From a virus, in IMG/VR virus record IMGVR_UViG_3300020122_000519, positions 1-54,428 of that record: DNA of 54,428 bases; one strand, written 5' to 3'. Shown in pieces: positions 15,441-23,802 of this stretch. Position 1 is the stretch's first letter, and each line of letters starts with the position of its first letter. A model generated the notes under the pieces. The model had not been told where the DNA came from. It saw only the letters and a program-made list of their open reading frames with translations, and ran no database searches. The position numbers and the translations under genes were made by a program.

Positions 15441-15667
15441 GGCCCCTTCTCCGTTCCGACCTGGACAACGCCAACTGTTCGGTTCCGGGATGCAAGCACA
15501 TCCACCCTGCGCCGACCCGAGAGGCCCCGATGTGGATTCACGGCAAGTGCCACCCGAATGCGGGCGTTGAGGTCAGCTACGACGGCGGCGGCGCCCTCAC
15601 AATCGCGTGCCATCTCTGTCAGCTTTTGGTCGCGAAGGTGCTCGTCCAGGGGGAGGGTTCGCGATGA
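15437..15667 (+). CDS. Cys/His-rich hypothetical protein
   Basis: 76 aa from ATG 15437 (ATGA overlap). CSVPGCKHIHP, then KCH and CHLC, suggest a zinc-binding fold. Not recognised. Confidence 0.65.
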   Translation: MRPLLRSDLDNANCSVPGCKHIHPAPTREAPMWIHGKCHPNAGVEVSYDGGGALTIACHLCQLLVAKVLVQGEGSR

Positions 15668-15759
15668 AAGAGCACTCCCCTCAGGAGTACGCCGAGAACC
15701 TGCGAATCCTCCGCCGCCTCATCCGTGAGGCGCTCAAGGTCGAGAGGGTGCCGCGCTAA
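15664..15759 (+). CDS. 31-aa helical peptide
   Basis: Short frame from ATG 15664 overlapping the previous stop as ATGA and ending TAATG into the next gene. It is one basic amphipathic helix (ENLRILRRLIREALKVER). The tight coupling on both sides supports it as real. Confidence 0.55.
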   Translation: MKEHSPQEYAENLRILRRLIREALKVERVPR

Positions 15760-16004
15760 TGGCCGACTGGACCCACGTCATCTGCCTCGACTGCTGGAAC
15801 AAGCGCTTCCCGGGGCGAAGCGCGGCAGTGAACGCCATTGACTCGGACGGCGTCGAGGCTAGGCCCGAGCCCTGTTGCTTCTGCCACAGCGCCACCAACG
15901 CCGGAGTCTTCGTCCGCGAGGACCCAAAGTCGGAGGCGCTCAAGTGCGGCGGCACGCACCCGTGCGAGGCGGAGGCGCCTTGGGCGACGTGGAGGAAGCC
16001 TTAA
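15759..16004 (+). CDS. Cys-rich hypothetical protein
   Basis: 81 aa. CLDCW, CCFCH and later Cys pairs suggest zinc binding. It is the last of the small Cys-rich early proteins before the recombination genes. Confidence 0.65.
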   Translation: MADWTHVICLDCWNKRFPGRSAAVNAIDSDGVEARPEPCCFCHSATNAGVFVREDPKSEALKCGGTHPCEAEAPWATWRKP

Positions 16005-16042
16005 GAGGTCTTCTTGAAGTCAACGATTGGGGAGAACAAAAC

Positions 16043-17023
16043 ATGAGTGAGACAGCCGCGAAACCAGTTAACGGAAACACGCCGCAACAGCCACAGCAGC
16101 AACCACCGCCGCCAGGGGGCCAACTGCCAACGCCAGCGTCGATCGTGAAGGGCGAGCGCACGCCGCTGCCCTTCGAGCCCCATACGGTCGACGATGTCTG
16201 GCGGCTCGCCACGATGCTCAAGACGTCGAACCTCCTTCCCGACGCTTTGAGGGAGCGCCCTGAGAACATCCTCCTCACCATCATGACCGGCCGAGAACTT
16301 GGCCTCTCGGCGATGCAGTCCTTGCGGCTCATCTGCATCGTCAAGGGCAAACCCTACATCTTCGCCGCGCTCAAGCTCGCCCTCGTGAAGCAGTCGCCTA
16401 CCTGCGTCAAGTTCAAGTGCGTCGAGAGCACTGCGGAGATCGCCACCTTCGAGACGGACCGCAAGGACGAGGGCGTGACGCGACTGTCCTTCACCATCGA
16501 GCAGGCGCGACGGGCCGGACTGCTAAGCAAGCAGGGGCGGAACGGGGAGCCGTCCAACTGGGACATGTACCCGGAGGTGATGCTGCGCTGGCGAGCGATC
16601 TCCCAACTCGCGGACATGGTCTACCCGGACATCACGCAGAACGTCGGCGCTCGCGAGGAGTTGGCGGCGGACGATCTTGAGGACCGCGGTTTCCTCGAGC
16701 GCGTGGTGCCCGCCTCCGTCGCCCCGCCAGCGCCCCCTCAAAGCTCTCCTACCCCGCAGGCTGTCGACCCCGGTACTGGTTCCCCCCAATCGTCGGGCGA
16801 GGCACCTGCGGGGCAGGAGGTAGTTCGCAGGATGCCCATCGAAGACGTCCCGGCGGACCCTATCGATTTAGAAGTTGCTGCGATCAAGAAGGCGCTCGCC
16901 GAAGCCAAGACCAAGAAGGAGTGCCTCGCGCTGACCAACCGGATCATGGCGCTGCCGGCGGTCGAGAAGCAGGCGGTGGCGAAGTTCTACGAGGACCGGG
17001 CGAAGCAGCTGCCCGCGAAATGA
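16043..17023 (+). CDS. RecT-family single-strand annealing protein
   Basis: 326 aa from ATG 16043 behind GGGGAG. After a Pro/Gln-rich start (1-45), residues 75-215 follow the RecT layout: TIMTGRELGLSAMQSL, a GKPYIFAALKLALVKQS segment, an ETDRKDEGV strand, and FTIEQARRAGLL with the YPEVMLRWRAISQLADMVYPD block near 190. The tail is Pro/Ser-rich, then helical. It would anneal complementary strands in recombination-dependent replication, acting with the nuclease encoded next. Confidence 0.8.
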   Translation: MSETAAKPVNGNTPQQPQQQPPPPGGQLPTPASIVKGERTPLPFEPHTVDDVWRLATMLKTSNLLPDALRERPENILLTIMTGRELGLSAMQSLRLICIVKGKPYIFAALKLALVKQSPTCVKFKCVESTAEIATFETDRKDEGVTRLSFTIEQARRAGLLSKQGRNGEPSNWDMYPEVMLRWRAISQLADMVYPDITQNVGAREELAADDLEDRGFLERVVPASVAPPAPPQSSPTPQAVDPGTGSPQSSGEAPAGQEVVRRMPIEDVPADPIDLEVAAIKKALAEAKTKKECLALTNRIMALPAVEKQAVAKFYEDRAKQLPAK

Positions 17024-17036
17024 GGGAGACAAGACC

Positions 17037-18344
17037 ATGGGACTCACTGGATCCGCCATACACCGCGCGCGCGTCTGCCTACCTTCGGAGCTGCTCCCCC
17101 GGACCCTCCACGCTGGCAGCCGCTGGGCGACTTGGGGGCGGGTGGGCCACAAGTTCCTCTGCGAGGTGAGCACCCTGGGGCGCGAGGAGGCCTTGGACAA
17201 TGCCCCGCCGGAGTACCGGGAGGCGCTCGCCCTCATCGAGGTGGACAAGCTCCCGGTCGACCCCTCCAAGTTCGCCCCCGAAGTCGTCTACCGCTACGAC
17301 GTCCGGGCGGACGAGGCTCGGGAAGTGGCGCGGGGCGAGTCGGACCGCCCCTACGCGAACGACGAGAGCCCGGGCGTCATCTGGGGGACGGCCGACGTCG
17401 CGGGGTTGACCGAGGACGCGGTCGCCATCATTGATTTTAAGTTTGGCTTCGGGGACGTCGTCCCGGCCGCGAAGAATTGGCAGCTGCGCACCTACGCGCT
17501 GATGGCTTGCCGGGCGCACGGCAGGAGCAAGGCCATCGTCTTCCTGTGCCGGCTCAGGGACGACGGCACGCCTTGGTACGACCGGGCAGAGTTGGGGATG
17601 CTCGAGCTGGACGCGGCCGCGCAGGAGCTCTTCGAGTTGTGTGACCGCATCGAGGTCGCGAAGGCGCTCGGGCGCGAGCACTGGATCCCCATCGAGGGCC
17701 CCCACTGCCGCTTCTGCAAGGCCTTCAACTCCTGCCCGGCCAAGGCGAGCTTGGCGACCGCGCTGGGGACCGGGCAGATAGTTCCGTACGGCGAAATCAC
17801 CCCCCGGAACGCCCCCCTCATCGTCGAGCGCCTGTGGGCCGCCAAGCACGTCATCGCGAAGGTGGAGGAGTCCTTGGACGAGTATGCCCGCGCCCACCCC
17901 ATCGACCTAGGGGACGGGTGGGTCTACGCGGAGAAGAAGCTGCCGCGGGAGAGTATCGACCCGCTGTTGGCCCAGCCCATCCTCAAGGAGCGCGGGTTGG
18001 AGGGGGCGATCGTCACCATCCCAAAAGTCACCAAGGAGGGCCTCGAGGACGAGGTGCGCAAGCAGGTCGCGGCCAAGTACCCGAAAGGCCCCAAGCCCAA
18101 GGGCATCTTGGGCAAGACGCGGGACGGCGCGCTCGCAGCGCTGCGGCTCGCCGGGGCGGCCACCACGACGTACGCCGCCACCGTCACCAGGTGGAGGCCC
18201 AAGCCGGGCGAGATTTCTGTGCCTGCACTGCCCGACTCGAGCGGAGCAGGTCCGGCGCCGTCAACTCGAACCGAGGCAGCTCTTCCGGTGGAGAACGGCG
18301 ACGGACAGCCGGCACAGGAAGTTCCTCAGGAAGGGCTGGCCTAG
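17037..18344 (+). CDS. PD-(D/E)XK nuclease (DUF2800/RecB-like)
   Basis: 435 aa from ATG 17037. VIWGTADVAGLTED supplies the first Asp and AIIDFKFGFGDV the D-x-K of the nuclease core (~113-140). The QLRTYAL helix follows. CRFCKAFNSC near 225 is a Cas4-like Cys cluster that often holds an Fe-S centre. Probably the exonuclease partner of the RecT-like protein. The N-terminus carries a possible fourth Cys, and the C-terminal 60 residues are low complexity. Confidence 0.85.
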   Translation: MGLTGSAIHRARVCLPSELLPRTLHAGSRWATWGRVGHKFLCEVSTLGREEALDNAPPEYREALALIEVDKLPVDPSKFAPEVVYRYDVRADEAREVARGESDRPYANDESPGVIWGTADVAGLTEDAVAIIDFKFGFGDVVPAAKNWQLRTYALMACRAHGRSKAIVFLCRLRDDGTPWYDRAELGMLELDAAAQELFELCDRIEVAKALGREHWIPIEGPHCRFCKAFNSCPAKASLATALGTGQIVPYGEITPRNAPLIVERLWAAKHVIAKVEESLDEYARAHPIDLGDGWVYAEKKLPRESIDPLLAQPILKERGLEGAIVTIPKVTKEGLEDEVRKQVAAKYPKGPKPKGILGKTRDGALAALRLAGAATTTYAATVTRWRPKPGEISVPALPDSSGAGPAPSTRTEAALPVENGDGQPAQEVPQEGLA

Positions 18345-18367
18345 GGCCAGCGAAGGAGGGGTTTTAG

Positions 18368-18952
18368 GTGGAGACGCTGCTGATTCTGGACACCGAGACG
18401 AGCGGGTTGGACCCGGCCAAGGACGTGCTCTTGGAGGTGGGCGCCATCCGCTGGAGCATCACCTACGCGTGCGTGCTCTCGGCGTGGTCGACGCTGGTGC
18501 AGGCGGAGAAGAACGACGCGGAGAAGGTCAACCGCATCCCGACCGCAGCGCTGGCCAACGCCTCCCCGCGCGAGGTCGTCTTCGGGCTGCTCAAACAGCT
18601 GGCGGGGAAGTCGGACGCGATCGTGGCGCACAACGCTGAGTTCGACCGCAGCTTCCTGCCGGAGCTAGGCAAGCCCTGGGTCTGCTCCATGGAGGACATC
18701 CCCTGGCCCGACGCCAAGCCGGGCGGCTTCAGCTCCGTCGTGGCGCTCGCGTTGGCCAACGACATCGCGGTGGCGCAGGCGCACCGGGCGCTGACGGACT
18801 GCTTCTTGTTGGCGCGCCTGTTCGAGCGGATGGTCGAGAAGGGCGTGGACGTGCGCGCGCTCATCCAGCACGGCTTGAGGCCCAAGGCCACCTTCGTCTC
18901 GCTCGCCCCGTTCGAGGAGAAGGACAAGGTGAAGGCGCACGGGTTCAAGTGA
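18368..18952 (+). CDS. DnaQ-family 3'-5' exonuclease, interrupted by TGA
   Basis: 194 aa from GTG 18368 to TGA 18950-18952. LILDTETSGLD (Exo I), IVAHNAEFDRSF (Exo II) and AHRALTDCFLLA (Exo III) carry the DEDDh residues. The last readable segment, SLAPFEEKDKVKAHGFK, is the first half of a small C-terminal domain like DUF5710. The same frame continues past the TGA with the second half of that domain. The exonuclease core is intact, so the product may still be active without its tail. Confidence 0.88.
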   Translation: METLLILDTETSGLDPAKDVLLEVGAIRWSITYACVLSAWSTLVQAEKNDAEKVNRIPTAALANASPREVVFGLLKQLAGKSDAIVAHNAEFDRSFLPELGKPWVCSMEDIPWPDAKPGGFSSVVALALANDIAVAQAHRALTDCFLLARLFERMVEKGVDVRALIQHGLRPKATFVSLAPFEEKDKVKAHGFK

Positions 18953-19048
18953 AAGGCCGAGACCAAGCAGTGGCTCCGGAGGATGGCGATCGAGGACGTC
19001 GGCAGCTTGCCCTTCAAGGTGAAGCGACTGGAGGCATCCGGTGCCTGA
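18953..19048 (+). other. In-frame continuation of the exonuclease after TGA
   Basis: Codons KAETKQWLRRMAIEDVG then LPFKVKRLEASGA stop at TGA 19046-19048. With the TGA read as Trp, HGFK-W-KAETKQWLRR matches the conserved G-x-x-W of the DUF5710-like tail. The extended frame overlaps the next gene by 8 bases, as is usual in this operon. Otherwise the truncated gene leaves an atypical 88-base gap. Confidence 0.7.
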
Positions 19049-19304
19049 GGACTTCATCCAAACCGCCCACCTCGCTCTGGACTGGTTTGGATGGCCCGGA
19101 GAGAGCGAGGCGCGCATCTTCGAGCGAGTGGCCGAATGGTTCTACCGCGAGACGTACTTCATTCGTTCCGGCAAGGACGTGCCGCTTGCGATGTATCAGG
19201 ACGAGGCCAAGCGCAAAGAAGTGTGGGCGAATTGGTGCAACGCCACGGGCGAGAGGGTGCGTCGGGAGTTGCTCAAGTTCGCGATGCCTGGAGGTGAGGG
19301 ATGA
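19041..19304 (+). CDS. Hypothetical protein
   Basis: 87 aa from GTG 19041 with GGAGG upstream. Trp- and acid-rich helical protein (LALDWFGWPGESEARIF). Not recognised. Confidence 0.65.
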   Translation: MPEDFIQTAHLALDWFGWPGESEARIFERVAEWFYRETYFIRSGKDVPLAMYQDEAKRKEVWANWCNATGERVRRELLKFAMPGGEG

Positions 19305-19567
19305 GCGTCGATCCCTACAACGGTGAGCGCCGCAAGGAGCTGAGCGAGCGCGCCCGGCAGAAAGCGGCCGCGCGCTTTGAATTGAGTCGACGGATTGTCG
19401 CCTACGTACGAGCCAACCCTGAGGTCTTGCGCGCAGAGGTGGCGCGGCACTTCCGCGTCTCAGCGGGACGTGTGAACAAGGCGCTAGCGGATTCTGGGAC
19501 CCCGATGGCAACACCAATGAGGGAATCGAAACAGGGGTCCGCCGGTCGGGATTGGCCCGGCCGGTAG
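19301..19567 (+). CDS. Winged-helix-like DNA-binding protein
   Basis: 88 aa, ATGA overlap with the previous gene. RRIVAYVRANPEVLRAEVAR and HFRVSAGRVNKALADSG form a helix-turn-helix with a preceding helix, as in small MarR/GntR-like HTH units. The C-terminus is Ser/Gly-rich. Confidence 0.65.
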   Translation: MSVDPYNGERRKELSERARQKAAARFELSRRIVAYVRANPEVLRAEVARHFRVSAGRVNKALADSGTPMATPMRESKQGSAGRDWPGR

Positions 19568-19597
19568 TCTTTTCAAACCAACGGAGGAGGAGCCCAA

Positions 19598-20044
19598 GTG
19601 GGAAAGAAGAATGGGGACGAGAAGAAGCAGCAGCAGCCTGAAGTCTTGAAGACCATCACCGAGGCCTTGCCTGTCGCGCTGACCGACAAGCAGCGGTTGG
19701 AGATCGGCTTGGAGTTGGCGCGGGCGGAGGGGGAGATCGCCGACCACGACACGCGCTCGAGCGAGGTGAAGCAGGGACTCAAGGCCAAGGAGGCGGAGAT
19801 CCGCGCGCGCATCAGCCAGCTGTCCACTTCCTTGCGCAATGGCCAGAAGTTCCAAGACGTCCAGGTCGACATCGTCGCTGACTTCGAGTCGAACCGGGCG
19901 CGCTACGTCCGCCAGGACACGGGCGAGGAGGTTCGCAACCGCGCCTTGGACGCCTCGGAGCGCCAGGGCCTGCTCCTGCCGGAAGACGAGGGCGAACTGG
20001 AGGAGGCTGAGCTGCCGAGCGGAGTGTCGCGGGCGGAGGAGTGA
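19598..20044 (+). CDS. Conserved coiled-coil phage protein
   Basis: 148 aa from GTG 19598 behind GGAGGAGG. A charged Gln/Lys start is followed by a helical hairpin (residues 35-80, LELARAEGEIADHDTRS and KAKEAEIRARISQL). A beta segment with VQVDIVADFESNRARYVR then DTGEEV follows. The layout is familiar from many phages but no role is known to me. Confidence 0.7.
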   Translation: MGKKNGDEKKQQQPEVLKTITEALPVALTDKQRLEIGLELARAEGEIADHDTRSSEVKQGLKAKEAEIRARISQLSTSLRNGQKFQDVQVDIVADFESNRARYVRQDTGEEVRNRALDASERQGLLLPEDEGELEEAELPSGVSRAEE

Positions 20045-20184
20045 TGCTCGGCCGCATCCTCTGCGTCTTCGGGCTGCACCTGGCGCCACCGGGCATCAGC
20101 ACGAAGCTCAGCGTCTTCTTCGAGTGCGCGCGCTGCCGGGCGCTCGTGCCCGGGGACTGGCACCGGAAGGAGTCGAGGCGGTGA
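20044..20184 (+). CDS. 46-aa protein with CxxC
   Basis: ATG 20044 shares bases with the previous stop (TGATG), and the stop overlaps the next GTG. A hydrophobic N-terminus (ILCVFGLHLAPPG) precedes FECARCRAL, a possible half zinc knuckle. Confidence 0.55.
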   Translation: MLGRILCVFGLHLAPPGISTKLSVFFECARCRALVPGDWHRKESRR

Positions 20185-21890
20185 AGGAGTCGGCACCGCT
20201 CACCTTCGCCGCGAAGGGCCCCGGAGTCCGCGTGGACTTGAAGAAGCTCGTCGAGTCCCGCGCGCTGGTGCAGGCGAACAGCGGGGGCGGCAAGTCGTGG
20301 CTGCTCAGGGCGCTCCTCGAGCAGACCTCCGGGCGCGTGCAGCAGTTCGTCTTCGACCCCGAGGGCGAGTTCCACACGCTGCGCGAGCGCTTCGACTACG
20401 TCTTGGCGGCCAAACACGGTGGGGACGTCGAGGCCTCCGCGCATACCGCTGCGCTCTTGGTCCGCCGGCTGATGGAGATGAACGTCAGCGCCGTCTTTGA
20501 CCTCTACGACTTGTCGAAGGACGAGAAGCGGGAGTTCCTCCGCCGCGCCCTGGTGGAACTGATGAATCTGCCTCGGGAACTGTGGCGGCCGGTGCTGGCG
20601 GTGGTGGATGAGATCCACGACTTCGCCCCCGAGGCCGGCCACGGCGAGGCCCAGTCGCTCGACGCGGTCCGCGACACCGCGAGCCGCGGGCGCAAGCGAT
20701 TGGTCTGCCTGGTGGGAGCGACGCAGCGGCTGGGCAAGCTCAGCAAGGACGTGGCGGCGGAGTTGATCAACAAATTCGTGGGGCGCACCTCGCTGGACGT
20801 GGACTTGAAGCGCGCGGTGTCTGAGCTTGGGATGAGCCCGAAGGAGGGCGGCCCCGTCCTCCGCTCGCTCGGGGCTGGCGAGTTCTACGCCTACGGCCCG
20901 GCCATCTCGAACGAGGTGGTCCTGGTGCGCGGGCCCACGCCAATCACCCGGCCACCGAAGGTGGGCGCGGCCGCGAAGGCTCCACCGCCTGCACCGGAGA
21001 AGGTGCGCGCGGTGTTGGCCCAGTTTGCAGACTTGCCCAAGGAGGCGGAGGAGCGGGCGCAGACGGTCGAGGCGCTCCAGAAAGAGGTCCGCGAGTTGAA
21101 GCGGAAGCTCAAGGAAGCCCCGAAGGCGAAGGTGGAGATCAAGGAGGTCCCGGTGCTGAAGGAGAAGGAGTTGAAGCGGCTGGAGAAGGTGGCCGAGCGG
21201 TTGGCGGCGGTCTCGTCGGAGGCGAGCGCGGCGGCGCAGGCGATTGTAGCGCCGCTAAAGGCGTTCTCAGGTCACTCCTCGTCGCTGCCGCTCGCGTTGC
21301 CTCGGATACCTGTTCCCGGGGAGATCGGCAGGACCAGGGCGGCGCCGATGATCGCCCAGGGGAACAACGGGACCGTCGCCCGCATCAACCATCCCCCGTC
21401 CAGCTACGTCGCGGTCGACGCCGCCGGGGTAATCGGCAAGGGCGAGCGCAGGGTCCTCGCTGCGGTAGCCCAGCATGAGCATGGCGTGGACCGCGTCCAA
21501 CTCTCCGTCTTGACTGGCTACGCCCGATCCAGCCGCGACACCTACCTCCAGCGCCTCCGGGCCGCCGACTTGGTCTGTGAGCGCGGAGACGCGATCTTCG
21601 TCACTGAGAAGGGGAAGGCAGAGCTCGGGAGCGACTTCACGCCGTTGCCCACCGGGGACGCGCTCCGCGAGTACTGGATGCGCTCGCTGCCGGAAGGTGA
21701 GCGCCGAGTGTTGGAGAACGTCGCGGGGCAATGGCCCGGCGAGGTGACTCGGGACGCGGTATCCGAGGCCACGGGTTACGCCCGGTCGAGCCGAGACACG
21801 TACCTCCAGCGACTCTCGGCGCGGAAGCTCGTCGTCACCAGCAAGGACGGTGTTCGTGCGTCGGACATGCTCTTCGATGGTGGACAATGA
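20181..21890 (+). CDS. HerA-like ATPase with two tandem winged-helix repeats
   Basis: 569 aa from GTG 20181 (GTGA overlap). The FtsK/HerA-type ATPase has Walker A ANSGGGKS (32-39) and Walker B LAVVDEIHDF (139-148). LVCLVGATQRLGKLSKD supplies sensor-like and arginine-bearing segments. Residues ~300-370 form a charged coiled coil. The C-terminus holds two tandem HTH units, each containing an identical TGYARSSRDTYLQRL block. It likely moves or loads on DNA during recombination or replication next to the RecT, nuclease and DnaQ genes. Confidence 0.85.
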   Translation: MKESAPLTFAAKGPGVRVDLKKLVESRALVQANSGGGKSWLLRALLEQTSGRVQQFVFDPEGEFHTLRERFDYVLAAKHGGDVEASAHTAALLVRRLMEMNVSAVFDLYDLSKDEKREFLRRALVELMNLPRELWRPVLAVVDEIHDFAPEAGHGEAQSLDAVRDTASRGRKRLVCLVGATQRLGKLSKDVAAELINKFVGRTSLDVDLKRAVSELGMSPKEGGPVLRSLGAGEFYAYGPAISNEVVLVRGPTPITRPPKVGAAAKAPPPAPEKVRAVLAQFADLPKEAEERAQTVEALQKEVRELKRKLKEAPKAKVEIKEVPVLKEKELKRLEKVAERLAAVSSEASAAAQAIVAPLKAFSGHSSSLPLALPRIPVPGEIGRTRAAPMIAQGNNGTVARINHPPSSYVAVDAAGVIGKGERRVLAAVAQHEHGVDRVQLSVLTGYARSSRDTYLQRLRAADLVCERGDAIFVTEKGKAELGSDFTPLPTGDALREYWMRSLPEGERRVLENVAGQWPGEVTRDAVSEATGYARSSRDTYLQRLSARKLVVTSKDGVRASDMLFDGGQ

Positions 21891-22099
21891 CGCTCGCCAT
21901 CGCCCTCATGCTCTTTGCCCTCTGGCTCTACACGCTCATTCTCTTGGGTAAGGCCCGTAGGAATTTCCTCAAGGCCATGAAGCAGGCGGACGAGGCCCTG
22001 AATCAGAGGGACGCCGCGATCGCCATCGCAAAGACATTCGGGCGAGAGCTCGACTTGTGGAGGAACAGGGCGCACCGGTCGAATGGGGCGAGCGCGTGA
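21887..22099 (+). CDS. Small membrane protein
   Basis: 70 aa, ATGA overlap. Residues 2-21 are one membrane helix (LAIALMLFALWLYTLILL), then a charged cytoplasmic helical tail. Role unknown. Confidence 0.75.
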   Translation: MTLAIALMLFALWLYTLILLGKARRNFLKAMKQADEALNQRDAAIAIAKTFGRELDLWRNRAHRSNGASA

Positions 22100-22548
22100 A
22101 AGCGTTGACCCTCTGGCGCCCCTGGCCGTGGGCCTTCTTCTATCCACCGGCCGAGCTGCGCAAGCGCCTGGAAAACAGGACGTGGCCACTGCCAAAGAGC
22201 ATGCTCGGCCAGCGCGTAGCGTTTCATGCCGGGAAATATTGGGACGCGGCCGGGGCGAAGTACATCGCGGCACAGATGCCAGCCGCCACCAGCACCGCTG
22301 GCCAGGTCGACCAAGGAATCATCGGCACGGTCAAGCTCGTCGGATGTGTCCATAAGGAGGACCTCTTTCAAGACGCGCCGCCTTCGGGGATGCCGGACGG
22401 GCAAGCGCGGTGGTTCTTCGGGCCCTACGCCTTCGTCACGGATGCTGAGTGCCTTCTCCCGAAGCCCATCCCATGCAAGGGCTCGCAAGGCTTCTGGACG
22501 GTGCCACCTGAAATCGAAGCGGAGATCCGCGCGCAGGGGGCCGCCTGA
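22096..22548 (+). CDS. ASCH-domain protein
   Basis: 150 aa from GTG 22096 (GTGA overlap). VKALTLWRPWPWAFF, RLENRTWPLP, RVAFHAGK, GIIGTVKLVGCV and FFGPYAFV match the ASCH/PUA-like beta barrel. In other phages such proteins bind RNA or modified nucleobases. The precise target is unknown. Confidence 0.85.
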   Translation: MKALTLWRPWPWAFFYPPAELRKRLENRTWPLPKSMLGQRVAFHAGKYWDAAGAKYIAAQMPAATSTAGQVDQGIIGTVKLVGCVHKEDLFQDAPPSGMPDGQARWFFGPYAFVTDAECLLPKPIPCKGSQGFWTVPPEIEAEIRAQGAA

Positions 22549-22802
22549 TGCCCCGCTGGTCCATACCCATCAAGGACGAGCAGGGCAACGTCATCGGCAT
22601 CGCCTGCGGAAGCAGTCCGCGCCGGAAGGTCCCCGACTGCTCGGTATGCACCCAGGAGAAAGGCCCCATCTTGTGCGACGGGCCCGCGCCGGTAGGCTCG
22701 AAGCGAAAGAGCTGCGACGCGCCCATGTGCCGCACGTGCGCGCACAGGACCGGCCCCGATCGCGACATGTGCCCGAGGCATTACGCGGAGGGGCACCGGT
22801 AG
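22548..22802 (+). CDS. Cys-rich protein
   Basis: 84 aa, TGATG overlap. Eight Cys in CSVC, CDGP, CDAP, CRTCAH and MCPRH contexts suggest two zinc sites. Seen upstream of HNH genes in some phages. Function unknown. Confidence 0.7.
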   Translation: MPRWSIPIKDEQGNVIGIACGSSPRRKVPDCSVCTQEKGPILCDGPAPVGSKRKSCDAPMCRTCAHRTGPDRDMCPRHYAEGHR

Positions 22803-23326
22803 TGCCATCGCTGCCCGCCAGAGTCCTCGAGGACATCGCGGCCGCACTGGACCCGCACGCGGTGGACCCCGGGGAGGCGGAGGCCTTGAGGCTCATCGAA
22901 CGTATCCGCGAAGCGCTCGAGCCAAAGCGCTCCGTCCAACTCGCCCGGAAGCGCAGGCGAGCGTCGAAGGCCGAGAAGAACGCCGAGACCGCGAGCATCC
23001 GCGGGGCGGTGTTCAAGAGGGCGGAGGGGCGCTGCGAGCTCCACATCCCCCAATATGGGCGCTGCCCTCAACCGGCGTCCGAGATGCACCACTGCTTCGG
23101 GCGGGTGCGCGTTCGCCAAGGCGAGCGCAACTGCCTCGCGCTCTGCTACCTCTGCCACAGGGACTTGACGCGTAACGTCCCGAGCGCCGGTGACTGCTGG
23201 TGGCAGGTCGCGACAGCGCTGGAGGGCCTGGGATTCAGGGAAGAGGCGGGGCGGGCCTTCGTGCTTTGCCAACGGGCGACCGCGCGCGAGGAGCAGGGCC
23301 GACGGCTGAGGGAGAATCTGGGATGA
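22802..23326 (+). CDS. HNH-like nuclease domain protein
   Basis: 174 aa from GTG 22802. RGAVFKRAEGRCELH, then EMHHCFGRVRVR and CLALCYLCHRDLT give the beta-beta-alpha metal fold with HH and CxxCH. It could be an early nuclease. Unlike the HNH genes in the late region it is a regular member of the early operon. Confidence 0.75.
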   Translation: MPSLPARVLEDIAAALDPHAVDPGEAEALRLIERIREALEPKRSVQLARKRRRASKAEKNAETASIRGAVFKRAEGRCELHIPQYGRCPQPASEMHHCFGRVRVRQGERNCLALCYLCHRDLTRNVPSAGDCWWQVATALEGLGFREEAGRAFVLCQRATAREEQGRRLRENLG

Positions 23327-23601
23327 GCGACTTAGGGGAAGGAACCAGAACGACGCTCCCGACGCGTCAGGAGCTTTGGGATTGGTCGACGAAGTACGAC
23401 GACCCTCTGATCATGGCGTTCCTGTACGCAGCGCGGGCGCGAGACAGCCACGGCGACGAATTCCCGGTCGATCTCGGCGCACTCATTCTGGAGATGACGA
23501 AACGCAACAAGGAGATGCGCGAGCGGTTCTCAAGGCTCCTGAGCACGACTGTCGCACCCACAATCATCGTTGCCTCACCATCAAAGCAGGAGGAGGGCTA
23601 G
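23323..23601 (+). CDS. Hypothetical protein
   Basis: 92 aa, ATGA overlap. Mostly helical, with a hydrophobic Val/Ile/Ala segment near residues 75-85. Not recognised. Confidence 0.6.
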   Translation: MSDLGEGTRTTLPTRQELWDWSTKYDDPLIMAFLYAARARDSHGDEFPVDLGALILEMTKRNKEMRERFSRLLSTTVAPTIIVASPSKQEEG

Positions 23602-23802
23602 GTGCGGCGCTCCATCGTCTGGGCTCTCTGCAACCACGCGAGCCAGAGCCGCGAGGGCCAAGGCGAAATCACCATCGAGATGCCGGACAACGCCACGGAC
23701 GAGGAGTGCGAGGAGGCCTGCGCTGACGCTCTCGATACGCTCATCGGCAACGAGTTTGACACGGGATGGAACGAAGTGATGCCGGACGGGACGGAGAAAT
23801 GA
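23602..23802 (+). CDS. Acidic hypothetical protein
   Basis: 66 aa from GTG 23602 with AGGAGGAGGG upstream. Acidic core (DNATDEECEEACADAL). Not recognised. Confidence 0.6.
   Translation: MRRSIVWALCNHASQSREGQGEITIEMPDNATDEECEEACADALDTLIGNEFDTGWNEVMPDGTEK

Noticed and set aside
18368-19048. Use of a genetic code with TGA as Trp
   Set aside because: Most genes in this genome end in TGA with start codons overlapping these stops, so only the one site is unusual.
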